DNA from: an uncultured Alphaproteobacteria bacterium
Lineage (GTDB): Bacteria > Pseudomonadota > Alphaproteobacteria > CALKHQ01
Direction of reading: 5' to 3'
DNA length: 21,248 bases
NCBI GenBank assembly: GCA_937988735.1
Contig: CALKHQ010000211.1
Location: forward strand, 1 to 21,248
Part shown: piece after piece, positions 1-8,133 of the stretch
How the letters are laid out: the number at the start of each line of letters is the position of its first letter
Position numbering within the stretch: position 1 is the stretch's first letter
Notes under the pieces: generated by a model
Database searches by the model: none
What the model saw: the letters and a program-made list of their open reading frames with translations, nothing else
What the model was told of the DNA's origin: nothing
Translations under genes and position numbers: made by a program

Positions 1-528
1 CTGTCGATCGGGGGCGCGCCGATCTCCGGGCACGACAATGCGGGCGCGATTGCCACCGCCGGGCGGATCGTGATGCTCGCGGTGCCCTGGTCCGCCCACG
101 ACGCGACGCTCGCGGCGGTGAAGGACCAGCTGCGCGGGCGGATCCTGGTCGACATCGAGGTGCCGCTGAAGGAAGGCGATCCGAAGGCGGTGGCGATGCC
201 GCCCGAGGGTTCGGCGACCGAGCGCGCCCAGGCACTGCTGGGGCCGGAGATTCCGGTCGTGGGAGCGCTGCACAACGTGTCGGCCGCGGTGCTGAACGAC
301 CTGGACCGGCCCATCAACTGCGATGTGCTGATCGCCGGCAACGACGTGGCGGCGAAGAGCGAGGTTCTGGAGCTGATCCAGAAGTTGGGCGTGCGGGCCT
401 ACAACTGCGGACCGGCGGAAAATGCCCGCTGCATTGAGGCTTTGACGGCAATCCTCATTCGGCTCAACATGTCGAAGACGACGCCGTTCAGGCACGCGGG
501 CATCAGGATCTGGGCCCCCGAGCACTGA
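1..528 (+). CDS. npdG: NADPH-dependent F420 reductase-like protein, 5' end missing
   Basis: The reading frame is open from base 1, so the gene starts before the window and only the last 175 codons are seen. The visible part reads as the C-terminal half of an F420-dependent NADP reductase: a Rossmann-type strand and loop (IVMLAVPWSAHDATL), then ILVDIEVPL, a P-VGALHNVSA segment, and a C-terminal ALTAILIRLN helix. The nucleotide-binding Gly-rich N-terminus lies outside the window. Such enzymes pass hydride between NADPH and the deazaflavin cofactor F420. The next gene starts 29 nt downstream and is an F420-type oxidoreductase, which supports the assignment because one would supply F420H2 to the other. 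A different NAD(P)-binding oxidoreductase of the same fold cannot be excluded without the N-terminus. Confidence 0.75.
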   Translation: MSIGGAPISGHDNAGAIATAGRIVMLAVPWSAHDATLAAVKDQLRGRILVDIEVPLKEGDPKAVAMPPEGSATERAQALLGPEIPVVGALHNVSAAVLNDLDRPINCDVLIAGNDVAAKSEVLELIQKLGVRAYNCGPAENARCIEALTAILIRLNMSKTTPFRHAGIRIWAPEH

Positions 529-557
529 GCGACGGGGCAGGGGTCAGAGGGGGAGCA

Positions 558-1559
558 ATGGAATTCGGCATCTGTTTCAAGGGGAACATCGATCCGCGGC
601 GGACGGTGGCGCTGTGCATGCAGGCAGAGCAGGCCGGCTTCACCTACGGGTGGTTCTATGACTCGCACATCCTGTGGCGGCAGTGCTTCGTCACCATGGC
701 GATGTGCATGGAGTACACCCAAACGATGAAGTTCGGACCGTGCGTCACCAACCCTGCGGTGCGCGACTGGTCCGAGGCGGCGTCGATCTTCCTCACCCTG
801 GCGGTCCAGGGGCAGAACCGGGTGCTGGTCGGCGTCGGCCGCGGCGACAGCTCGCGGCGCGTCATGGGGCACAAGCCCGCGACCGTGGAGCGCATGGTCG
901 AGTTCACCGAGAAGCTCAAGGCCATGGTGCGCGGCGAGGAGGTGACCTACGGCGAGAGCCCCAACCCGGTGCAGTTCACCTGGTCCAACGGCTACGACAT
1001 CCCCGTCTGGATCGCAGCCTACGGCCCCAAGGCCCTGGATGCGGCGGGCCGCGCCGGTGACGGCCTGATCATCCAGCTCGCCGAGCCGTCGCTGTGCCAG
1101 TGGTTCGCCGGCGAGGCGATCGCGGCCGGCAAGAAGGCGGGCCGGGACATGTCGAAGTACGAGGTCATGTCGGCCGCGCCGGTCTGGGTGGGCGACATCG
1201 AGAAGGGCCGCGAGCAGACCCGCTGGTTCCCGGCGATGGTCGGCAACCACGTGGCCGACATCGTCGAGAAGTACGGTAAAGACACCAGCCTCGTGCCTGC
1301 GAGCCTCACCGGCTACATCGAGCGGCGCAAGGGCTACGACTACAAGAAGCACGCCGAGAAGGACGCGGACCATCTCGACTTCATCACCGACGACGTGGTG
1401 GACAGCTTCTCCATTCTCGGTCCGGCCGAGGCGCATGTGGAGAAGCTGAAGGAGCTGGAGAAGGCTGGCGTGACGCAGTTCAACATCTACCTGATGTGCG
1501 GCGAGGAGGAGCGGCAGATCGCGGAATACCGCGAGCACGTGATCCCGCACTTCCGGTAG
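558..1559 (+). CDS. LLM-class F420-dependent oxidoreductase (CPS_4043-like)
   Basis: This 333-residue protein is a member of the bacterial luciferase-like monooxygenase family, F420 branch. The first beta strand (MEFGICFKG), the W-YDSHIL segment near residue 35, and VGVGRGDSSRR near residues 91-101 are typical of the barrel and its cofactor pocket. Length is normal. It resembles a family (TIGR03842, from memory) that is related to methylenetetrahydromethanopterin reductase and has no assigned substrate. Proteobacterial members of that family are often the only F420-type LLM protein in their genome. The ATG is preceded by a strong GAGGGGGAG ribosome site, and the gene lies directly behind the F420 reductase-like gene. 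Likely role: F420H2-dependent reduction of a small molecule handled by the cassette. An FMN-using member is possible, but the neighbour argues for F420. Confidence 0.85.
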   Translation: MEFGICFKGNIDPRRTVALCMQAEQAGFTYGWFYDSHILWRQCFVTMAMCMEYTQTMKFGPCVTNPAVRDWSEAASIFLTLAVQGQNRVLVGVGRGDSSRRVMGHKPATVERMVEFTEKLKAMVRGEEVTYGESPNPVQFTWSNGYDIPVWIAAYGPKALDAAGRAGDGLIIQLAEPSLCQWFAGEAIAAGKKAGRDMSKYEVMSAAPVWVGDIEKGREQTRWFPAMVGNHVADIVEKYGKDTSLVPASLTGYIERRKGYDYKKHAEKDADHLDFITDDVVDSFSILGPAEAHVEKLKELEKAGVTQFNIYLMCGEEERQIAEYREHVIPHFR

Positions 1560-1593
1560 GCGCCCTGTTCCGTCCCCGCGAGCCGATGCGATG

Positions 1594-1617
1594 GCGCGGC
1601 GCTTCGGGGCGCCGCGC
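1594..1617 (+). terminator. Strong GC hairpin between oxidoreductase and transporter genes
   Basis: A perfect 9-bp G/C stem (GCGCGGCGC and GCGCCGCGC) closes a 6-nt TTCGGG loop and is followed by TTCC. It lies 34 nt after the oxidoreductase stop and 36 nt before the permease start. The U-tract is too short for a textbook intrinsic terminator, so it may be a partial terminator, an attenuator or an mRNA-stabilising stem. Confidence 0.5.
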
Positions 1618-1653
1618 TTCCGCCCCTCCGGGTGACGCCGTGAAGGCGGCAGC

Positions 1654-2493
1654 ATGCGCCTGATCCTGCGCAGCCCGACCGCGGTGGCGGGCCTGATCGT
1701 CATCGGCGCGACGATCCTGGTGGCCGTGCTCGCGCCATGGCTCGCTCCCTATGACTACCGTGAGCAGCTGTTCGAGGGGCTGACCCTCGAAGGCGCCCCG
1801 CTGCCGCCGGGGGGCGACTTCGTCTTCGGCACCGACACGCTCGGCCGCGACCTTCTCAGCCGGATGATGTACGGCGCCCGCACCTCGCTGATCGTCGGCG
1901 TGGTGTCGAACGGCGCCGCGGTCCTGATCGGCACCCTGCTGGGCGCGATCGCGGGCTATGTCCGCGGCTGGCTGGGCACCGCGATCATGCGCTTCACGGA
2001 CCTGATGATGGCCTTTCCGGCGCTGCTCCTGGCCATCGCGCTGGCGGCGATCATCGGGCCGAGCTTCTGGATCGTCGCCCTGGTGATCGCGCTGGTGAAC
2101 TGGGTGCAGGTGGCGCGGGTGGTCTATACCGAGACCACCGCGCTCGCGGAGCGGGAGTATGTCGAGGCGGCGCGGGCGCTGGGCGCCCATCACCTGCGCA
2201 TCGTCGGCGTCCATATCCTGCCGCACCTGGTTCCGACGATGCTGGTCTGGGCGACCCTGGGGATCAGCACCACGGTACTGCTGGAGGCGACGCTCTCCTT
2301 CCTCGGCATCGGCGTCCGCCCGCCGGAGCCGTCGTGGGGCAACATCATCTTCGAGAGCCAGAGCTACTTCACCAGCGCGCCCTGGCTGGTGTTCATCCCC
2401 GGGGTCGCGATCCTGCTGCTTGCGCTCTCGTTCAACCTCGTCGGCGATGCGCTCAGGGACGCGCTGGACCCGACGCAGCGGGGGCGGCGGTGA
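1654..2493 (+). CDS. ABC transporter permease, DppC/OppC type
   Basis: This 279-residue inner-membrane protein belongs to the peptide/nickel importer family. An N-terminal membrane helix (residues about 9-30) is followed by the family signature FGTDTLGRDLLSRMMYGART, a core of about five further hydrophobic segments, and the EAA loop EYVEAARALGAHHLRIVG that docks on the ATPases. The protein ends in the usual GDALRDALDP. Length is normal. Its stop overlaps the next permease start by one base (TGATG), so the two subunits are probably translationally coupled. The C-type permease precedes the B-type here, the reverse of the usual dppB-dppC order. The substrate cannot be told from the permease. Confidence 0.93.
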   Translation: MRLILRSPTAVAGLIVIGATILVAVLAPWLAPYDYREQLFEGLTLEGAPLPPGGDFVFGTDTLGRDLLSRMMYGARTSLIVGVVSNGAAVLIGTLLGAIAGYVRGWLGTAIMRFTDLMMAFPALLLAIALAAIIGPSFWIVALVIALVNWVQVARVVYTETTALAEREYVEAARALGAHHLRIVGVHILPHLVPTMLVWATLGISTTVLLEATLSFLGIGVRPPEPSWGNIIFESQSYFTSAPWLVFIPGVAILLLALSFNLVGDALRDALDPTQRGRR

Positions 2494-3416
2494 TGGCGGC
2501 CTTTCTCGCCCGGCGGCTGGGACAGGCGGTGCTGATCGTGGCCGGCATCACGCTGATCACCTTCCTGCTGATGTACCTGATCCCGGCGGACCCGGCGCGG
2601 ATGATCGCCGGCCGCAACGCGCCGCAGTCCACGGTGGAGTCGATCCGCCAGCAGCTCGGCCTCGACCGCCCGATCGTCGAGCAGTACCTGATCTACCTGT
2701 CGAACCTGCTCCAGGGCGATCTGGGGCGGTCCTACATGCAGCGGACGGAGGTCGGCGAGCTGCTGTGGAGCCGGCTGCCGGCGACTCTGGAGCTGATGGC
2801 GGGCGGCATCTTCTTCGAGCTCCTGATCGGCATCCCCGCCGGGCTCGCCGCCGCGGCCTACCGGGGGCGGCTGCCCGACCGGGTCATCATGGTGGCCGCC
2901 TTCGTCGGCGTGTCGGCGCCGCAGTTCCTCGTCGGCATCCTGCTGCTTTACGTATTCGCGGTGGAGCTGGACTGGCTGCCGCTCCGCGGCTACGGCGGCC
3001 TCGACAACCTCCTGCTGCCGGCGCTGACCCTCGGCATCCTCGGCGGCGGCTGGTATGCGCGGATGATGCGGTCGTCGATGGTCGACGTCCTCCGCCGCGA
3101 CTACATCCGCACCGCCCGCGCCAAGGGGGCGGGTGCGGGGCGCATCCTGGTGGTGCACGGCCTGCGCAACGCGATTCTGCCCATCGTGGCGATGATCGGC
3201 CTCGACATCGGCATCTTCATGAGCGGCGTGGTGGTCGTGGAATCCGTGTTCGGCTGGCCGGGCATCGGCCAGCTCGCCTGGCAGGCCATCCAGCGGCTGG
3301 ACATCCCGATCATCATGGGCGTAACCCTGATCGCCGCGCTCGCGATCGTCCTCGGCAACCTGCTCGCCGACATGGTCGCCCCGCTGATCGACCCGCGCAT
3401 CCGGCTGCGCGCCTGA
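2493..3416 (+). CDS. ABC transporter permease, DppB/OppB type
   Basis: This 307-residue partner permease carries the N-terminal signature LARRLGQAVLIVAGITLITF with the first membrane helix. It then has LGLDRPIVEQYLIYLSNLLQGDLGRS, five more hydrophobic segments, and the EAA loop DYIRTARAKGAGAGRIL. The start was set at the ATG that overlaps the upstream stop (TGATG). Longer in-frame starts would run through the upstream gene. With the C-type permease it would form the membrane channel of a peptide/nickel/opine-type importer energised by the ATPases at 7168-9116. The ATPase genes are separated from the permeases by a regulator, the binding protein and an amidase, but lie on the same strand. Confidence 0.92.
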   Translation: MAAFLARRLGQAVLIVAGITLITFLLMYLIPADPARMIAGRNAPQSTVESIRQQLGLDRPIVEQYLIYLSNLLQGDLGRSYMQRTEVGELLWSRLPATLELMAGGIFFELLIGIPAGLAAAAYRGRLPDRVIMVAAFVGVSAPQFLVGILLLYVFAVELDWLPLRGYGGLDNLLLPALTLGILGGGWYARMMRSSMVDVLRRDYIRTARAKGAGAGRILVVHGLRNAILPIVAMIGLDIGIFMSGVVVVESVFGWPGIGQLAWQAIQRLDIPIIMGVTLIAALAIVLGNLLADMVAPLIDPRIRLRA

Positions 3417-3458
3417 CACGGCTGGCGGTGTTTCACCAGGCCGCGGCCGCCTGCAGAT

Positions 3459-3475
3459 AGTTGACTCAGTCAACT
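3459..3475. promoter_or_regulatory. Perfect 17-bp palindrome, likely MarR operator
   Basis: AGTTGACT-C-AGTCAACT is an 8-bp perfect inverted repeat around one central base. It sits 42 nt after the permease stop and 36 nt before the preferred MarR-GNAT start. It has the size and symmetry expected for a MarR dimer site. The left arm contains TTGACT, a good -35 hexamer, so bound repressor would block RNA polymerase. No convincing -10 is seen at the right spacing. Autoregulation is inferred. Confidence 0.6.
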
Positions 3476-3511
3476 GATTTGCGTTCACTGATCGGGCAGG
3501 GGATCCCGGGC

Positions 3512-4465
3512 ATGATCATGAGCGCGACACCCGACTGCGCCAGCCGCGTCCGCCAGTTCAACCGCTTCTACACCCGCCGCATCGGCCTGCTGAACCAGCG
3601 GTTCCTGAAGAGCCGCCGTTCGCTGGCGGAGATGCGCGTGCTCTACGAGCTGGCGCACGCCGACGGACCCGCGACCGCGTCGGCCCTGATCGCCCGGCTC
3701 GGCCTCGACCGTGGCTATCTGAGCCGCATCCTGCGCCGGCTGGAGGTGGAAGGCCTGATCGCGCGCCGCCAGGATCTCGATGACCGGCGGCTCAACCTGC
3801 TGTGGCTGACCGAGGAGGGCCGGCGGGAGTTCGCTGCGCTCGACGCGCAGTCGCAGGCCGAGGCGGCGGCGATGGTGGAGCCGCTGGCACCGGCGGAGCA
3901 GGAACGGCTGGTTGCGGCCATGGCGACGATCGAGGAACTGCTGTCGGGGGCCAGGGCCGCGCAGATAATCCTGCGCCCGCACCGGCCGGGCGACATGGGC
4001 TGGATCACCTACCGCCACGCGGTGCTCTACCACGAGGCTCACGGCTGGAACGCGGACTTCGAGGTACTGGCCGGCAAGGTCACCACCCGCTTCCTCGAGA
4101 ACTTCGATCCGGATCGGGAGCGTGCGTGGATTGCGGACCGGAACGGCGCGATCATCGGCGCGGTCATGCTGGTGAAGGAGAGCGACGAGACCGCCCGCCT
4201 TCGCGTCCTCTACGTCGAGCCGGCGGCGCGCGGCCTCGGGCTGGGGCGGCGGCTGGTCGAGGAATGCGTCGCCTTCGCCCGCCGCTGCGGCTATCGCCGA
4301 ATCGTGCTCTCGACGTATGACATCCTCGTCGAGGCCCGGCAGCTCTATGCGTCGATCGGCTTCCGGCTGGTCGAGCAGCGCGCCGAGTGCAGCTATGGCC
4401 AGCAGCTCACGGCGGAAACGTGGGAGCTGGCGCTGCAGGAGGAGGGGCGGCTTTCGCCGCAGTGA
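3512..4465 (+). CDS. MarR-family regulator fused to a GNAT acetyltransferase
   Basis: The N-terminal half (residues about 10-150) is a MarR winged helix. SLAEMRVLYELAH, then TASALIARLGLDRGYLSRILRRLEVEGLI, forms the recognition helix region, and RQDLDDRRLNLLWLTEEG forms the wing. The C-terminal half (about 153-300) is a GNAT domain with the acetyl-CoA pyrophosphate loop RGLGLG at 240-245 and a terminal LYASIGFRLV strand-helix. Total length from this ATG is 317 residues. An in-frame TTG at 3461 lies inside the palindromic operator and lacks a ribosome site. The ATG at 3512 (or 3518) follows GGCAGGGGA and is preferred. The gene sits between the permeases and the binding protein, so it probably senses or acetylates something linked to the imported compound. 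Confidence 0.88.
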   Translation: MIMSATPDCASRVRQFNRFYTRRIGLLNQRFLKSRRSLAEMRVLYELAHADGPATASALIARLGLDRGYLSRILRRLEVEGLIARRQDLDDRRLNLLWLTEEGRREFAALDAQSQAEAAAMVEPLAPAEQERLVAAMATIEELLSGARAAQIILRPHRPGDMGWITYRHAVLYHEAHGWNADFEVLAGKVTTRFLENFDPDRERAWIADRNGAIIGAVMLVKESDETARLRVLYVEPAARGLGLGRRLVEECVAFARRCGYRRIVLSTYDILVEARQLYASIGFRLVEQRAECSYGQQLTAETWELALQEEGRLSPQ

Positions 4466-4605
4466 CCGCACCTTCTCGCCCCGCGCGGCACGCCCGGAGC
4501 GATCACGGTGCTGCGACTTCCGGACCGGCGCTCGGTGAAGTCTCTTGCGCCGGCGCGCCGGGCGGGAAAGACTGGCCGCAGGGATCTGGTCCTGGGGGAA
4601 TGACG

Positions 4606-6231
4606 ATGCACAAGATGCTGGCCGCGGGCGTGGCGGTGATGGCGCTGGCCGCGCCGATGATCGCGGCGGCGCAGGACGATGCGCCGACGGGCGGGTCGAT
4701 GATCGTCACCTACAACGATGACGTTTCGACCCTCGACCCGGCGATCGGCTACGACTGGCAGAACTGGTCGATCATCAAGAGCATCTTCGACGGGCTCATG
4801 GACTACGAGCCCGGCACGACGGTGCTGGTGCCGGACCTGGCCGAGAGCTACGAGCTGTCCGACGACGGCCTCACCTACACCTTCCATCTGCGCGACGGCA
4901 TAACCTTCCACAACGGCCGCCCGCTGACCTCGGCCGACATCAAGTACTCGATCGAGCGGGCGGTAAACCCGGACACGCTGAGCCCCGGTCAGGGCTTCTT
5001 CTGGATGATCGAGGGCTTCGATGCCGCCGCGGCCGGCGAGGCCGATGGCCTGTCCGGCATCGAGACGCCGGACGACCGCACGGTGGTGATCCGCCTGTCC
5101 ACGCCGAACGCCACCTTCCTGCACGTGATGGCGCTGAACTTCTCCTTCGCAGTGCCGCGCGAGGTGGTGGAGGAACTGGGCCCTGATTTCGGCCGCAATC
5201 CCGTCGGCACCGGCGCCTTCAAGCTCACCGAATGGTCGCTCGGCCAGCATCTGATCCTCGACCGCAACGAGAACTACCACATCCCCGGGGTGCCGAAGCT
5301 CGACAGGATCGTGTTCGAGGTCGGCCAGGATCCGAGCGTCGCGCTGCTGCGGATGGAGAACGGCGAGGTGGACATCCTCGGCGACCCGATCCCGTCGGCG
5401 CGCTTCGTCGAGGTCATGGAGAACCCGGACTATGAGGGCCGGATCATCGAGGGCGGCCAGCTCCACACCGGCTATCTGACGATGAACGTGCAGATGGCGC
5501 CGTTCGACGACGTGCGGGTGCGCCGGGCGGTGAACATGGCGATCAACAAGGATCGCATCGTGCGCATCGTCAACGGCCGCGCCGTGCCGGCGAACCAGCC
5601 GCTGCCGCCGGCGATGCCGGGCTATGCCGAGGACTACGAGGGCTATCCCTACGATCCCGAGGCGGCGAAGGCCCTGCTGGCGGAAGCCGGCTACCCCGAC
5701 GGCTTCGACACCCAGCTCTACGCGATGAACACCGACCCCAACCCGCGGATTGCCCAGGCGATCCAGCAGGACCTGGCGGCGGTCGGCATCCGCGCCGAGC
5801 TGCTGACGCTCGCCCAGTCCACGGTCATCGACGCAGGCGGCCAGCCGAACACGGCGCCGATGATCTGGTCCGGCGGCATGGGCTGGATCGCGGACTTCCC
5901 CGATCCGTCCAACTTCTACGGGCCCATCCTCGGGTGCGGCGGCGCCGTGCAGGGCGGTTGGAACTGGGCCTGGTACTGCAACGAGGAGCTGGACGCGAAG
6001 GCGGCCGAGGCGGACGCGATGACCGATCCCGCCCGCGGCGAGGAGCGGATCGCGCTGTGGCGTGACATCTACCTCCAGATCATGGAGGACGCCCCCTGGG
6101 CCCCGATCTTCAACGAACAGCGCTTCACTTTCCGCAGCGAGCGGATCGGCGGCGAGGATTCCTACTTCGTCGATCCCGTGCACATTCCGGTGAACTACGA
6201 CCATGTCCATGCACTCGACGCCGGTCAGTAA
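4606..6231 (+). CDS. ABC transporter periplasmic substrate-binding protein (SBP_bac_5)
   Basis: This 541-residue exported protein has a clear signal peptide (MHKMLAAGVAVMALAAP, probable cleavage after the Ala run near residue 22). The mature part is a family 5 extracellular solute-binding protein: DDVSTLDPAIGYDWQNWSI at the N-terminus, LAESYELSDDGLTYTFHLRDG, then FHNGRPLTSADIKYSIERA. These are hallmark segments of dipeptide/oligopeptide/nickel binding proteins. The ATG at 4606 is preferred to the one at 4600 because the TGGGGGA ribosome site is then about six bases away. The 3' end overlaps the next gene by 29 nt. It would deliver ligand to the permeases at 1654-3416. Family 5 proteins bind very diverse ligands, so peptide specificity is not implied. 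Confidence 0.92.
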   Translation: MHKMLAAGVAVMALAAPMIAAAQDDAPTGGSMIVTYNDDVSTLDPAIGYDWQNWSIIKSIFDGLMDYEPGTTVLVPDLAESYELSDDGLTYTFHLRDGITFHNGRPLTSADIKYSIERAVNPDTLSPGQGFFWMIEGFDAAAAGEADGLSGIETPDDRTVVIRLSTPNATFLHVMALNFSFAVPREVVEELGPDFGRNPVGTGAFKLTEWSLGQHLILDRNENYHIPGVPKLDRIVFEVGQDPSVALLRMENGEVDILGDPIPSARFVEVMENPDYEGRIIEGGQLHTGYLTMNVQMAPFDDVRVRRAVNMAINKDRIVRIVNGRAVPANQPLPPAMPGYAEDYEGYPYDPEAAKALLAEAGYPDGFDTQLYAMNTDPNPRIAQAIQQDLAAVGIRAELLTLAQSTVIDAGGQPNTAPMIWSGGMGWIADFPDPSNFYGPILGCGGAVQGGWNWAWYCNEELDAKAAEADAMTDPARGEERIALWRDIYLQIMEDAPWAPIFNEQRFTFRSERIGGEDSYFVDPVHIPVNYDHVHALDAGQ

Positions 6232-7165
6232 GGCCGCGCATACCATCCACGCGCACGACCACCACTTCGGCTGGGACAACAGCTTCCCGCCGAAGCTGAC
6301 GGTCGCGCCGGGCACCTCGATCACCTTCGAGACCGTCGATGCCTCCGGCGGCCAGCTCTCGCCGCAGAGCACGGTTGCCGACGTGCCGGGACTCGACTTC
6401 GCCTTCGTCAACCCGGTGACCGGCCCGGTCTATGTGGACGGCGCCGAGCCGGGCGACACGCTGAAGATCACGCTGGAGGGTTTCCAGCCCTCCGGCTGGG
6501 GATGGACCGCGAACATTCCGGGCTTCGGCCTGCTCGCCGACCAGTTCCCGGAGCCGGCGCTGCACATCTGGAAGTACGAGCCGGACCTGAAGACGCCCGC
6601 GCTGTTCGGGCCGGGTGGGCGCGTGCCGCTGCGCCCCTTCGCCGGGACCATCGGCGTCGCGCTCGCCGAGCCGGGGCACCACAGCGTGGTGCCGCCGCGC
6701 AACGTGGGCGGCAACGTCGACATCCGCGACCTCACCGAGGGGGCCGAGCTGTGGCTGCCGGTGGAGGTGAAGGGGGCGCTGTTCTCGATCGGCGACCTGC
6801 ATGCTGCGCAGGGCGACGGCGAGGTCTGCGGCACCGCGATCGAGAGCCCGATGACAGTCACGGCGCGGCTGGACCTGATCAAGGGCGGTGCGCCGCGCGC
6901 ACCCCGTTTCTCGACGCCGGGGCCCGTTTCCCGCCACCTGGACGAGAAGGGCTACGACGTTACCACCGGCGTCGGCCCCGACCTGATGACGAACGCCCGC
7001 AACGCGCTCAGCGACATGGTCGAGCTGCTGGCGAAACGGACGGGCATGGCGCCGGTTGACGCCTACATGCTGTGCAGCGTCTGCGCCGACCTGCGCATCA
7101 ACTGCATCGTCGACGTGCCGAACTGGGTGGTGTCCGTCTACTTCCCGCGCGTGGTGCTGGAATAG
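6203..7165 (+). CDS. Acetamidase/formamidase family protein (FmdA/AmdA)
   Basis: This 320-residue cytoplasmic hydrolase belongs to the FmdA/AmdA family, which hydrolyses formamide, acetamide or related short amides to ammonia and the acid. Family features are visible throughout: HHFGWDN near residue 20, GGNVDIRDL at 169-177, LPVEVKGALFSIGDLHAAQG leading into DGEVCGTAIE (about 185-214), and a C-terminal YMLCSVCADLRI segment. It starts inside the 3' end of the binding-protein gene (29-nt overlap). The only in-frame ATG codons are at 6203 and 6209, so the overlap is real. The ATPase gene follows after 2 nt. Placement inside a transporter operon suggests the imported compound or a breakdown product is an amide. 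The actual substrate is unknown. Confidence 0.9.
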   Translation: MSMHSTPVSKAAHTIHAHDHHFGWDNSFPPKLTVAPGTSITFETVDASGGQLSPQSTVADVPGLDFAFVNPVTGPVYVDGAEPGDTLKITLEGFQPSGWGWTANIPGFGLLADQFPEPALHIWKYEPDLKTPALFGPGGRVPLRPFAGTIGVALAEPGHHSVVPPRNVGGNVDIRDLTEGAELWLPVEVKGALFSIGDLHAAQGDGEVCGTAIESPMTVTARLDLIKGGAPRAPRFSTPGPVSRHLDEKGYDVTTGVGPDLMTNARNALSDMVELLAKRTGMAPVDAYMLCSVCADLRINCIVDVPNWVVSVYFPRVVLE

Positions 7166-7167
7166 GC

Positions 7168-8133
7168 GTGAGCCGGCTCTCCGTCGAGGAGCTGACGGTC
7201 GGCTTCAACACCGACCACGGGCCGGTCGACGTCGTCGAGGGAGTGAGCTTCGCGCTCGATTCGGGCGCGATGCTGGGGCTGGTCGGCGAGTCCGGCTGCG
7301 GCAAGAGCGTGACCGCGATGGCGGTGATGCGCCTGCTGGCGACGCCGCCCGCACGGATTGCGGGCGGCCGCGTGCTCCTCGACGGGGTCGACCTGCTGCG
7401 CCTGTCGGAGGCGCAGATGCGCCGCGTGCGCGGCGACCGCATCGGCATGATCTTCCAGGAGCCGATGACCAGCCTGAACCCGACCTACACCGTCGGCAGC
7501 CAGCTCGTGGAGGCGATCCGGCTGCATCGCCCGGTCGGGCGGCGCGAGGCGTGGGCGCAGGCGGGCGCGCTGCTGGAGCAGGTCGGCATCGGCGCCGTTC
7601 GCCGGCGGCTGGGTCAATATCCGCACGAGCTTTCCGGCGGGCTGCGCCAGCGGGTGATGATCGCCATGGCGATCGCCTGCAGCCCCGCGGTCGTCATCGC
7701 CGACGAGCCGACGACGGCGCTGGACGTGACCATCCAGGCGCAGATCATGGAGCTGCTCGACGCGCTGCGTCGCGAGAAGGGCATGGGGCTGCTGCTGATC
7801 ACCCACGACCTCGGCCTCGTCGCCCGCTACTGCGACAGCGTCATCGTGATGTATGCGGGGCGGATCGTGGAGCGCGCGCCGGTGAAGACCCTGTTCGCGG
7901 CGCCGCGCCACCCCTACACCCACGGGCTGCTGGCCTCGATTCCGCGGCTCGGCCGGCAGCAGGAGCGGCTGCCGAGCATCCGCGGCATGGTGCCGAGCCC
8001 CGGCCTCCGCGGCGCGGGCTGCGCCTTCGCCGATCGCTGCGACCGCGCCGTTGCTGCCTGCCGGGCGGAGGTGCCGCCGCTGGGGCCGGCCGACAGCGAC
8101 CACGGTTTCGCCTGCTGGAACCCGCTGCCGTGA
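7168..8133 (+). CDS. ABC transporter ATP-binding protein, DppD/OppD type
   Basis: This 321-residue cytoplasmic ATPase of a peptide/nickel importer shows Walker A GESGCGKS at 40-47, a Q-loop (IGMIFQEPMTSLNP), ABC signature LSGGLRQR, Walker B VVIADEP, and the switch His in LLLITHDLG. The C-terminal oligo_HPY extension begins at HPYTHGLLASIP and carries a CAFADRCDRAVAAC cysteine cluster of the kind that binds an iron-sulfur cluster in some homologues (family knowledge, not shown here). The GTG at 7168 lies 2 nt after the amidase stop and is the only start that fits the family N-terminus. It pairs with the next gene as a heterodimer. Confidence 0.92.
   Translation: MSRLSVEELTVGFNTDHGPVDVVEGVSFALDSGAMLGLVGESGCGKSVTAMAVMRLLATPPARIAGGRVLLDGVDLLRLSEAQMRRVRGDRIGMIFQEPMTSLNPTYTVGSQLVEAIRLHRPVGRREAWAQAGALLEQVGIGAVRRRLGQYPHELSGGLRQRVMIAMAIACSPAVVIADEPTTALDVTIQAQIMELLDALRREKGMGLLLITHDLGLVARYCDSVIVMYAGRIVERAPVKTLFAAPRHPYTHGLLASIPRLGRQQERLPSIRGMVPSPGLRGAGCAFADRCDRAVAACRAEVPPLGPADSDHGFACWNPLP

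Noticed and set aside
399..1703. Long minus-strand ORF opposite the F420-type oxidoreductase
   Set aside because: Composition is His/Arg/Val/Leu-rich with no motif, as expected for the antisense frame of a high-GC gene. The plus-strand gene is clearly real.
4393..6411. 672-codon minus-strand ORF
   Set aside because: Antisense shadow of the substrate-binding protein gene; no recognisable domain.
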